A DNA stretch of 64,000 nucleotides from Microbacterium sp. PM5 (lineage in GTDB: Bacteria; Actinomycetota; Actinomycetes; Actinomycetales; Microbacteriaceae). The number at the start of each line of letters is the position of its first letter. The stretch's first letter is position 1. Of this stretch, positions 25,201 to 32,104 are shown piece by piece. The stretch is from assembly GCF_003293595.1 (NCBI RefSeq), contig NZ_CP022162.1, positions 2,339,799 through 2,403,798 of the forward strand. The letters run 5' to 3'. Position numbers and translations under genes: made by a program. A model generated the notes under the pieces. The model was not told the origin of the DNA and searched no databases. It saw only the letters and a list, made by a program, of their open reading frames with translations.

Positions 25201-26977
25201 TCGGGATGCCGGGAGTGTCGCCCACGTCATCGAACAGTCGCGTGGCCCCGCTCGGCTCTCCGAGTCGCCAGTAGTGCGAGGCCCCACCGGCGCGGACGGC
25301 GGCGCGGTACGCGGAGGTGGCCGCGTCGGAGACGGTGATCCAGGGTGACCACGCGCTCCACTGGATGTTGCCGTCGGCATCCTTTGCTCTCACCTGGTAA
25401 CGCACTTGGCTGCCGGGAGTCTGTACGCTGTCGACGATGCTGAGACTCGGCAGCGACCAGAAGCGACCGTCGGTGCGGCTGAACGTGGCAATCTTGGTCG
25501 CGGGGTTGCGGAAGACGTCATAGGTGATGGCCGCCCCGTCGCGGTCCCACGCGCTGCTGAACGGCACACGCACCAGCCCGCGCTCGTTCGAGTACGGTGT
25601 GGGCGTCATCGCGGCGGTGTAGATCGGACCGCTCAGATGCGGTGACACGGTGCGTTTGCCGAACCGGGCCAGACCTTGCTGGGCGACGCCGTTCACCTTG
25701 GGGAACTCGCCGCCGAGGACGACGTAGTTGCTGTTGCCCGTGACGCTCCACGCCGCCTGGCGGGCGGACGTGTACGAGCCGAAGTCGAGGTCGGGGTACC
25801 AGTTCAGCAGGCCCGCGTACGGCAGGCCGGTGAAGTCCCACCCGTAGGCGTCCTTGCGCGTGATCGTGCCCACGGGGGTCGTCGGCTCCGCCGTCGCCTT
25901 CATCCACCGCGAGCGCGGGTTCGTGTCGGGGAACCCGCCGACGACGCTGCAGTCGTGGTGGTGGCTCGCCACGTAGAGCACGCCGTTCTGCGGGAAGGTC
26001 GAGTACGTGTCGCCGAGGCAGTCGTTGACCCAGTTCAGGGCGCCGGTGTACGGATCGGCGGCGAACGTGCCCTCGAACGAGGCGCCCGCGCCGAACGCGT
26101 AGCCCGAGCCGTAGACCTGCGTGCCGTCGGTACTCAGGCTGGAGATGGCGCCGTTGAGGCCGGCGCTGCGGATGCGGTCGACGGCGGCCCACGGCATGCT
26201 TGCACCGGTCGCGGCATCCAGAGCTCCCATTCCGTACGCGGTCGCGCCGTTGAGCACGGTGAAGGATCCGGCCACGATCAGCCGCGACGCGTCGGGACTG
26301 GTGACCATGTCCCACACGAACCCGTCGCCCGACGCGGTGGGCGCCCACGACGTCAGCGCGCCGGTCGTCGCGCTCCACGCCGCCAGTTCGGTGCGCGGCT
26401 GGCCGTTGCTGGAGCGGAAGTTCCCGCCCGCGTATACGGTGTCGCCGATGAACGAGAAGGCGCGCACCTGTCCATCGGTGCGCGGTGCCCACGGCGTCAG
26501 CGCACCCGTCGCGACGTCGAAGGCGGCCACGTGTGCACGCGCCTGGCCGTCGACGGTGGTGAAGTCGCCGCCGAAGTAGACGGTCTTCCCGTCGGGAGCG
26601 GCGCGGACGACGAGTCCCTGGGCGTCGAAGGCGTGCGCGAACCCCGCGACGGGGTTGCCGGTGGTGATGTCGAAGGCGAACACGTTGTTCGCGTCGATCT
26701 CGCCGGCTCCGCCCGCCGCGACCCCCGGCGGCCGCGCTTTCGTGAAGCTGCCGGTCACGTAGACGGTGGTGCCGACGACGGCCTGGCTCCAGACGACGCC
26801 GTTGATCTGCCAGGTCGGCAGGAGATCCACGGTCACCGTCTCCGGCGCCACCGGAGCGGGATCTGCCGCCGCGGCGGGTGCGGCGGCGACGAGACCGCCG
26901 GCGATGATCGTCGCCGCTGCCAGGACGGGCGCGAGGAGGCGGGTGAGACGCGACGAGTGCGCGGCGGGTCGGGTCAT
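22265..26977 (-). CDS. Second giant secreted protein (propeller, 2 LamG, 4 PKD, DDF domain)
   Basis: 1570-residue paralogue of the 13.4-18.8 kb protein. A signal peptide ends near AAA-DP (residue about 38). A delta-60-like propeller follows ('VYVTGSFTKARPPG', 'VYFGGDFTTVDGQ'; about 40-480), then an FN3-like segment and two LamG-type domains (EAWVNT..GGRIVGFG; ELWVKT..GGKLIGFG; about 565-990). Four contiguous PKD domains (about 1025-1350, each with 'YAWNFGDG/FAWDFGDG' and 'THTYAAAGTYT' cores) lead to one C-terminal DDF-type domain (WARDDFERTVASGWG..., about 1354-1570). It differs from its paralogue in having all four PKD domains together. No sorting signal is present. The ATG has an AGGAG ribosome-binding site. 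It is last in the leftward arm, after the lipoprotein gene. Confidence 0.85.
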   Translation of the reverse strand: MTRPAAHSSRLTRLLAPVLAAATIIAGGLVAAAPAAAADPAPVAPETVTVDLLPTWQINGVVWSQAVVGTTVYVTGSFTKARPPGVAAGGAGEIDANNVFAFDITTGNPVAGFAHAFDAQGLVVRAAPDGKTVYFGGDFTTVDGQARAHVAAFDVATGALTPWAPRTDGQVRAFSFIGDTVYAGGNFRSSNGQPRTELAAWSATTGALTSWAPTASGDGFVWDMVTSPDASRLIVAGSFTVLNGATAYGMGALDAATGASMPWAAVDRIRSAGLNGAISSLSTDGTQVYGSGYAFGAGASFEGTFAADPYTGALNWVNDCLGDTYSTFPQNGVLYVASHHHDCSVVGGFPDTNPRSRWMKATAEPTTPVGTITRKDAYGWDFTGLPYAGLLNWYPDLDFGSYTSARQAAWSVTGNSNYVVLGGEFPKVNGVAQQGLARFGKRTVSPHLSGPIYTAAMTPTPYSNERGLVRVPFSSAWDRDGAAITYDVFRNPATKIATFSRTDGRFWSLPSLSIVDSVQTPGSQVRYQVRAKDADGNIQWSAWSPWITVSDAATSAYRAAVRAGGASHYWRLGEPSGATRLFDDVGDTPGIPTGLALGAPGALQGDTDAAITSAGGSTPRMTTVDPLPSDTAVSVEAWVNTTSTRGGRIVGFGDSATGTSSSGGTDRVLYLDTTGRVNFAINDGAYRTVYSRGSVNDGQWHHLVGTVDGTGMQLFVDGIRVGRSQAATTPKSYTGYWRIGADQTSGFTNRPTDAGLAGSIDDVAVYPKALSQTDVQSHYTVSGRTGAWGTAGSDAYGTTVSADRPDLYWRLDEATGTALTDAAGGGPVGALSGTVTRAVGGITPSSSATTFNGSTALGVAQEAWDAPQAFSAELWVKTTSTKGGKLIGFGNTSSGLSSSYDRHVVMQSNGRVNFGTYNGTQNTITSTNAYNDGQWHHIVASQGADGMKLWIDTQLVASSPVTTAQVYRGFWRIGGDKTWGNTSSNYIAGTLDEVAVYPSVLSESRVRAHFAAAGRVPSERAPVPSFTVASTYLTTTVDGSATTDADGNLATYAWNFGDGTSASGPTATHTYAAAGTYTITLTATDATLLTGALSKTVTVAPNQAPTAAFSPTIDHLALSVDGSASHDSDGSIAAFAWDFGDGTSASGTNAAHTYAAPGDYTVRLTVTDNDGMTGTVTRVVTASAVPNQPPTAAFTETTDFLSVSVDASASTDPDGTIASFAWDFGDGSTGAGATASHVYTSAGTYTVSLVTTDDKGATTTASHAITVVADQPPVAAFVTGVTDLRVAVDATGSTDPDGSIASYTWDFGDGTSATGATAVHDYAAAGSYTISLTVADDHGATSAQTAPVTVTAPRVWARDDFERTVASGWGASDVGGAWAITPNTATAVGKFSVSGGTGKVTLSAGNSYTASLPAATASTDAEERFTVTFSQPSTGGGYYFSAIGRQVDAANDYRAKVRVASTGAVAVWLTRTVAGTETVLTSLTIPNTTVTAGDALSIRFQVSGANATSLKAKVWRTATAEPASWTLTSSDATPALQVPGVVGINSYLSASATAVPVQYSYDGFWAGPAK

Positions 26978-27027
26978 GATGCTCCTCGGGCGGAGTGGGC
27001 AACGGATGCCGGGCGGAACACGGCGGG

Positions 27028-27705
27028 TCAGGTCAGCGCACCGCGGAACACCGCGGACGTGTGGAGCGCGTCGAAGTCGACGACGATCGTGAGCGGGGCG
27101 GAGTGGTCGGTCGGTGCGGCGACCGCGTAGACCGCGGTCGTCATCTGCCGCGGGTCGACGGTGCCGCTGAAGTCACGCGCCCCGGACTCCGGGGTGTAGA
27201 CGGGGGTGAGTCGGTTGCCCTCGGCATCCAGCACCGTCACGACCGACGTCGAGACGTCGATCGGCGCGGTCGACCCGTTGGTGAGTTCGACGGTGAGTCG
27301 GGCGAACTCGCGTCCGGTCGCGGCGCCGGGGCCCTGGGACGTCTCGGTGGCGTACGAGACATCCGTGATCTGCAGCGTGACACCGTCCGCGTACACCACC
27401 GGTGCATCGGGAGCTGATGCCGCCGCGCTCACGGTGGCGGTGCCGCCGCCTCGTCCGACTTTCGCGACGGGAGCGTCGGCAGCGGGTGACGCTGTGGGGG
27501 CTTCGCCGACAGCGTCTCCCGTGGACACTGGTGTGCTGGAGGCCGGAGCCGCCGGTGTCGCTGCCGGGGCGGATGCCCCCTCCGGAAGCGGGGCGGAGCA
27601 GGCCGTGGTGGTCAGAACGAGTGTCAGGCTGAGCGCTGCCGCTGCCGCACCGATCGTGGCGGCGCGGGGGCGGGGACGTGCGGACGTCGCGACCGTGCGC
27701 CTCAT
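27028..27705 (-). CDS. Lipoprotein with C-terminal Ig-like (DUF4352-type) domain
   Basis: 225-residue predicted lipoprotein. After an Arg-rich N-terminus and a hydrophobic helix, the lipobox TTAC gives a lipid-modified Cys near residue 37. A long Ala/Pro/Ser linker follows to about residue 95, then a beta-rich domain (VTLQITDVSYATE... FARLTVELTNGSTAPIDVS... MTTAVYAVAAP). The ATG at 27705 overlaps the stop of the upstream GT4 gene (ATGA), so it belongs to the glycosyltransferase operon. The second giant exoprotein gene follows after 50 nt. The layout mirrors the membrane-anchored protein beside the first giant exoprotein. A role as periplasmic anchor or assembly partner is inferred. Confidence 0.75.
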   Translation of the reverse strand: MRRTVATSARPRPRAATIGAAAAALSLTLVLTTTACSAPLPEGASAPAATPAAPASSTPVSTGDAVGEAPTASPAADAPVAKVGRGGGTATVSAAASAPDAPVVYADGVTLQITDVSYATETSQGPGAATGREFARLTVELTNGSTAPIDVSTSVVTVLDAEGNRLTPVYTPESGARDFSGTVDPRQMTTAVYAVAAPTDHSAPLTIVVDFDALHTSAVFRGALT

Positions 27706-28940
27706 CGCCCTCTCCCCTCGAGCACGAGGGGTTCCGACTCGCTCATCATCGTCGACGCCGCCGTCCGACCGGGCGCTCGCGCGCCGAGATCTCCGATGCG
27801 CTCGGCGAGTGCGTCGGACAGAGCGCGATGGTAGGCGTCCGGCGAGTGGCGCCGTCGCACCGTCTCGGCGTCTCGCCACGCCCGGTCGCGCATTGCGGCC
27901 CAGTCGTCTCGCACTCCGGTGAGACCTCTCGCGAGGCCATCGGCGCTGTCGGTCGGAACGAGGACGGCCGCTTCGAGCCCCCCGGAGGCCTCGCGCAGCC
28001 CCGAATGATCAGCGGCGACCACCGGGCGTGCGCACATCAGGGCCTCGATCAGGACGTTGCCGAACGATTCGTCTCCGCGGGAGGGAACGACCGCCACGTC
28101 GGCAGCGGACACGATGTCCCACACCATCCGTTGGAAGCCGACGATGCGAACACGGTCCTCGAGTGCAAGGCGCGAGATCTGTTCTCGGAGCTGTCGCTCG
28201 TACCACTCGTAACCGCGGAAGACGTCGCCCACGATGTCGAGTTCCGCGTCGATCCCCGCGGACCGGAGGCGATCGATCGCATCGATGGCGAGATCCACTC
28301 CCTTTCTCGGCGACAGACGTCCGACGTACACGACCCGCAGGGGTCCATCGAGGTGGATACGGGCCGGCGACGGTCGGTCGGGGCCGGCGATACCGTTCAG
28401 GACGACCCGGGCGCGATCGCGCCGCTCGAGCCATGCAGACCCCGACACGCGACGACTGGTCTGGGAGTTGAAGACGACGCCGCTCGCCCACCGCAAGGGT
28501 CGGGTCAGAAGTGCGCGCGCGGGCGCCGACAGCGTGGATTCGGCCTCGTGCACGTGCACGACGCTGGCGGCTCCCGCCCGCCGTGCGGCGCGCAGCCAGA
28601 ACGGGATGGTCACCGTGTTCACCATCACCACGTCGGCTTCGAGATCGGCGACCAGGCGACGCATGCGCGGCGTCTGCGTGGCGATCTCGCGGATGAGTCG
28701 CACGAGTCCCCCGGGCCGCAGGGCGCTCTTGCGGATTACCGGCGCGTCCAGGAACACGACGTCGGCGCCGGCGGCTCGCAGCAGCGGAATGAGGGGTCCG
28801 TCATCCGAACTGGTCACGACCACATGCCACCCCAGTTCGACGAGGCCGCGAACGCCTTCGAGCATCATCCGGTCCGATCCGTAGAGGTCGGCGGAAGGGT
28901 TCGCGATCAGGACGGTGCGACCGTGGGCGGTGGAGGCCAT
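27702..28940 (-). CDS. GT4-family glycosyltransferase
   Basis: 412-residue GT-B fold glycosyltransferase. The N-terminal donor-fold start is VLIANPSADLYGSDRMMLEGV. The C-terminal GT4 domain has VVYVGRLSPRKGVDLAIDAI and the nucleotide-sugar motif E-x7-E as ESFGNVLIE within PSRGDESFGNVLIEALMCARPVVA. Retaining transfer of a sugar from a nucleotide donor onto a lipid-linked intermediate at the inner membrane face is expected. It lies between the unknown enzyme gene (1 nt away) and the lipoprotein gene (ATGA overlap) in the leftward glycan operon. Donor and linkage cannot be predicted. Confidence 0.88.
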   Translation of the reverse strand: MASTAHGRTVLIANPSADLYGSDRMMLEGVRGLVELGWHVVVTSSDDGPLIPLLRAAGADVVFLDAPVIRKSALRPGGLVRLIREIATQTPRMRRLVADLEADVVMVNTVTIPFWLRAARRAGAASVVHVHEAESTLSAPARALLTRPLRWASGVVFNSQTSRRVSGSAWLERRDRARVVLNGIAGPDRPSPARIHLDGPLRVVYVGRLSPRKGVDLAIDAIDRLRSAGIDAELDIVGDVFRGYEWYERQLREQISRLALEDRVRIVGFQRMVWDIVSAADVAVVPSRGDESFGNVLIEALMCARPVVAADHSGLREASGGLEAAVLVPTDSADGLARGLTGVRDDWAAMRDRAWRDAETVRRRHSPDAYHRALSDALAERIGDLGARAPGRTAASTMMSESEPLVLEGRGR

Positions 28941-28941
28941 G

Positions 28942-29838
28942 TCAGTGCTCGGGCCAGTACTCGTCGACGAGACTCACCGTCGAGGCGATGTTGGCTCGGC
29001 TCGACGCGCCGAACACGATCGATTCGAGGTTCGGCAGCGCGGTGACCCATTCGATCGCTTCGCGCGGCGAGATCGCGCCGCTGGCGAACACCGACATCGC
29101 GACAGCGCGGAACGGTCGCTTCTGCATCGCGTCGAGGTAGCTGTCCACGCCGCCGGACATGCGGAAGCCGAGCTTGTTGATGTTGGAGCACACGATCGGG
29201 TTCTCCACGCCGGCGCGGTCGAGATCGTCGAGCAGTCGCGGCAGGTTCATGGTGATGAAGCCCGGCTCGGCGTTGTAGCGCTTTCGGACATGGTCCGCGA
29301 AGATGCGGAAGGCATCGGTGAAGCCCAGGCCCGACAGCAGATCGACGATCACGTTCTGCAGCCAGATCACGGGCGTCGACAGGCCCGAGAACATCTTGAG
29401 CTCGGCATCGATCAGCAGTGTGGCGACGCCCTCGATGTCCTTGCGCGCGAACGACGACGCGCCCCGCGCAATGGAATCGAGCAGACCCTCTTCCGGGAGA
29501 AAGCGGCGCACCGCGCCGAGGAACCCGTCGTCGGTGACCGCATTGGCGTACTTGTGTGCGTACGGCATGCAGGGGAAGAACGTCATCTGGTCGTACCGGT
29601 CAGGTTCTGCGCGTACCCGGTCGGCGATCTCACCGATGCGGTCGTGGGTCGTGCACATGAACGTGTGGACGCCCTCGTCGTAGGCGGCATCCAGCACCGA
29701 CATGATCGCGTCGGTGTCCTGGAAGCGCATCTGCTGGGCGCGCGCCTTCTCCTCGGACATGTGGTTGACGCCGAAGAACTGGTTGTCGCCGAACAGCAGG
29801 CGGTCCATCGTCCGGGTGGACGGGGTGATGAGAGTCAT
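28942..29838 (-). CDS. Conserved protein of unknown function in the glycan operon, possibly TIM-barrel-like
   Basis: 298-residue soluble protein without signal peptide or TM helices. I do not recognise the family securely. Successive segments (LLFGDNQFFG; DTDAIMSVLDAAYDEGVHTFMCTTHDRI; MTFFPCMPYAHKYA; GVENPIVCSNINKLGFRMSGG; FRAVAMSVFASGAISPREAIEWV; ESIVFGASSRANI) alternate short strands with helices like a TIM barrel and end in a possible phosphate-binding GAS turn. The ATG overlaps the stop of the Gfo/Idh/MocA gene (ATGA), so it is co-translated with that oxidoreductase and probably acts on the same sugar or sugar-nucleotide. An aldo/keto-reductase-like or isomerase-like activity is only a guess. 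Confidence 0.7.
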   Translation of the reverse strand: MTLITPSTRTMDRLLFGDNQFFGVNHMSEEKARAQQMRFQDTDAIMSVLDAAYDEGVHTFMCTTHDRIGEIADRVRAEPDRYDQMTFFPCMPYAHKYANAVTDDGFLGAVRRFLPEEGLLDSIARGASSFARKDIEGVATLLIDAELKMFSGLSTPVIWLQNVIVDLLSGLGFTDAFRIFADHVRKRYNAEPGFITMNLPRLLDDLDRAGVENPIVCSNINKLGFRMSGGVDSYLDAMQKRPFRAVAMSVFASGAISPREAIEWVTALPNLESIVFGASSRANIASTVSLVDEYWPEH

Positions 29839-30959
29839 CGTGCTCCTCCTCGCAGGGCGCGCAGTGCCGTGCCGAATCGGCTCGCGCGGCGCGGCGCGAG
29901 CGGGGTGATGGTCGCGGTGTGGCCGGATGCCGCGAGCCGCGCGTCGACGCGGGTGGCGTCTTCGCTGATCATCGCGATGACGCGGTCGGTCGCCGCGGCG
30001 GAACCGAAGTCGTTCTGGCCGTGGACGGCACGAGAGCGCACGCGCCACACGAAGGCGTCGAGTTGCGCACTGTACTCCTCGCCGCGCAGGTAGAACCACG
30101 GCGCTTCGGTGAGATCGGTGGTGTAGCGGACGTTCCAGCCCGCGCGATAGCCCTCCGGGATCTCCGCGGTGTCGCGCAGGTACACCTGGATCTCCTGCCG
30201 GTCCGCGTGGATGCGCCCGTGCTCACCCCACAGGGTGATCTTGGTCGTCATCTTGCGCTGCGACTCGTCCGACCAGTTCGCGATGATCTGCGCGGTGCCT
30301 TGCGGGTAGTGCAGCGTCGCCGCGACGGCATCGTCGATCTGCGCCGAGAAGATGCTCGTCAGCTGGCTGCCGCTGACCGACTCCGGCTCGCCCAGGTACC
30401 ACGTGAGCAGGTTGAGCGGGTGCGCCGCGTAATCGTAGAGGCAGCCCCCGCCGGTGGCACGCTGGCTGCGCCAGGTGCGTCCGGCCGGCTTCAGCACCAC
30501 CGGCCCGTACGCTTCGGCGAGCGCGGTCTCGACCGTGCCGATCGCACCGAGTTCGAGGAGCCGCTGCACTTCGCGGAACGCGCCGACGAAGCGGTTGTGG
30601 TAGCCGACCTGCGTGACGATGCCTTTCTCCTCGGCGAGGGCGGCGAGCTCGACACTCTCGGCGGGATCGATGACCAACGGCTTCTCGCAGAACACGTGGA
30701 TGCCGCGGCGGAACGCCTCCCGGATCATTCCCGCATGGAGGTGGGTGGGCGTCGCCACGATGATCGCTTCGGGCCTGGCCTCGTCGAGCATCTTGCTGAG
30801 GTCTTTGTAGGTCGCGACTCCGGTGTACTTCGACAGGATGTCGAGAAGATAGCCGGTGGCGTCGCACACACCGACGAGATTGACCTCCGGGTGCGCCTTG
30901 ATCATGGACAGGTGAGAGAGCCCCATTTTGCCGAGGCCCACGACGGCGACATCGATCAC
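29835..30959 (-). CDS. Gfo/Idh/MocA-family NAD(P)-dependent oxidoreductase
   Basis: 374-residue sugar or sugar-nucleotide dehydrogenase. The N-terminal Rossmann fold has VAVVGLGKMGLSHL; the family EKP motif is in FCEKPLVIDP (catalytic Lys) and GYHNRF follows. The C-terminal domain starts around residue 125, with the substrate-site segment GGGCLYDYAAHPLNLLTWYLG supplying the conserved acidic and His residues. The start is GTG at 30959, overlapping the stop of the upstream glycosyltransferase gene (GTGA). In polysaccharide operons such enzymes usually oxidise a 3- or 4-hydroxyl of a UDP- or dTDP-sugar to prepare an unusual monosaccharide. A matching aminotransferase or acetyltransferase is not encoded nearby. 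Confidence 0.88.
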   Translation of the reverse strand: MIDVAVVGLGKMGLSHLSMIKAHPEVNLVGVCDATGYLLDILSKYTGVATYKDLSKMLDEARPEAIIVATPTHLHAGMIREAFRRGIHVFCEKPLVIDPAESVELAALAEEKGIVTQVGYHNRFVGAFREVQRLLELGAIGTVETALAEAYGPVVLKPAGRTWRSQRATGGGCLYDYAAHPLNLLTWYLGEPESVSGSQLTSIFSAQIDDAVAATLHYPQGTAQIIANWSDESQRKMTTKITLWGEHGRIHADRQEIQVYLRDTAEIPEGYRAGWNVRYTTDLTEAPWFYLRGEEYSAQLDAFVWRVRSRAVHGQNDFGSAAATDRVIAMISEDATRVDARLAASGHTATITPLAPRRASRFGTALRALRGGAR

Positions 30960-32104
30960 ACCAGCACCTCCGTTCGTTGTGAAACATGGCCGTGGCGCGC
31001 GAGCGCCGTGAGCAGTGCGTGCTCGTACTGGGCGCCGATGTGCTCCCAGGTGAACTCTTCGCGGTACCGGGTTCGACTGGCTTCGCCCATCCGATGCAGC
31101 CGCCCGGCGTCCGGCAGGAGCTCGTCGAGCAGGACTGCGAGATCGTCGGCGTCGCGGAAGTACGCGTTGTCGGGTCCGGCGACCCAGCTGTTGTAGCGGT
31201 TGTCGTGGGCGATGACCGCGTTGCCCGCGCCCATCGCCTCCACCAGTGACGGGTTCGTGCCGCCGACGGTGTGTCCGTGCACGTACACGGCCGCGTGCAG
31301 GCGCAACGCGGCGAGCCGATCCGCGTCGAAGATCGCACCGGGGAAGCGCACCTCGTCCGAGGCGGCGGAGCGGACGGCGAGGTGGTACGGGTCGGTGTCG
31401 GTGTACGGCCCGACCACGACGAGCGGCATCCCGCGGTGGCGTGCCGACCAGGCGGTCACGATCTCGAGCACGGAGTTCTCCGGAATCGGCCGGCAGACGA
31501 TGATGCCGTACGCGTCGGGGGCGAGAGCGAGGTCGGAGACCGGTGCGACGGGTGCGCTGATGACCTCCGGTGCGCCGTAGGTGATGGTCTGCACGCGCCG
31601 TGCGCCGAAGTGACGCCGCAGATACGCGGAGATGACGGGGTGATCGCCGATGAGCACGTCACCGACGAGACCGGCGAGACGCTCGTTGCCCAGGAGGATG
31701 GCCTGTTTGGCGAGCCCCCAGCGCCGGCGGGTCCACTCCATCCCGTCCATGTTGATCACGTTCGGGATGCCGCGAAGGCGCGGCATGACGTCGAGGACGC
31801 CGGTGTTGTATCCGAAGGTCAACCACACATCACCCTCGCGGTGGTGTGCGGTGGCGTGGCGGATCGAGACGAGGTCGAAGTGGGACGTGCCCTTCCAGCC
31901 TTCGCGCGGTTCCGGAACGAGCACCCGTTCGATCCCGTTCCAGCGATCCGAGGTGATGTCGCCGTCGCCGTCGAGCTGGCAGTACACCACGACGTTCCAG
32001 CCCCGATCGCGCAGGTACATCGCGACATGCTGTGCGGCAGTCTCGAACCCGCCGTAGGCGGCGGGGACGCCGTGCGTGCCGAGAATGCGGACCGTGCGTG
32101 TCAT
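30956..32104 (-). CDS. Glycosyltransferase with DUF1972 N-terminus, rhamnosyltransferase-like (GT4)
   Basis: 382-residue GT-B glycosyltransferase. The N-terminal part (VRILGTHGVPAAYGGFETAAQHVAMYL) is the DUF1972 signature seen in WchF/Cps2T-type beta-1,4-rhamnosyltransferases that add the second sugar of capsule repeat units. The C-terminal part has VVVGPYTDTDPY and a loose acidic nucleotide-sugar motif in GGTNPSLVEAMGAGNAVIA. The ATG at 32104 shares its A with the stop of the priming transferase gene (TGATG), so the two are translationally coupled. This order fits addition of the second sugar straight after priming. Rhamnose as donor is a family-based inference. Confidence 0.85.
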   Translation of the reverse strand: MTRTVRILGTHGVPAAYGGFETAAQHVAMYLRDRGWNVVVYCQLDGDGDITSDRWNGIERVLVPEPREGWKGTSHFDLVSIRHATAHHREGDVWLTFGYNTGVLDVMPRLRGIPNVINMDGMEWTRRRWGLAKQAILLGNERLAGLVGDVLIGDHPVISAYLRRHFGARRVQTITYGAPEVISAPVAPVSDLALAPDAYGIIVCRPIPENSVLEIVTAWSARHRGMPLVVVGPYTDTDPYHLAVRSAASDEVRFPGAIFDADRLAALRLHAAVYVHGHTVGGTNPSLVEAMGAGNAVIAHDNRYNSWVAGPDNAYFRDADDLAVLLDELLPDAGRLHRMGEASRTRYREEFTWEHIGAQYEHALLTALARHGHVSQRTEVLV

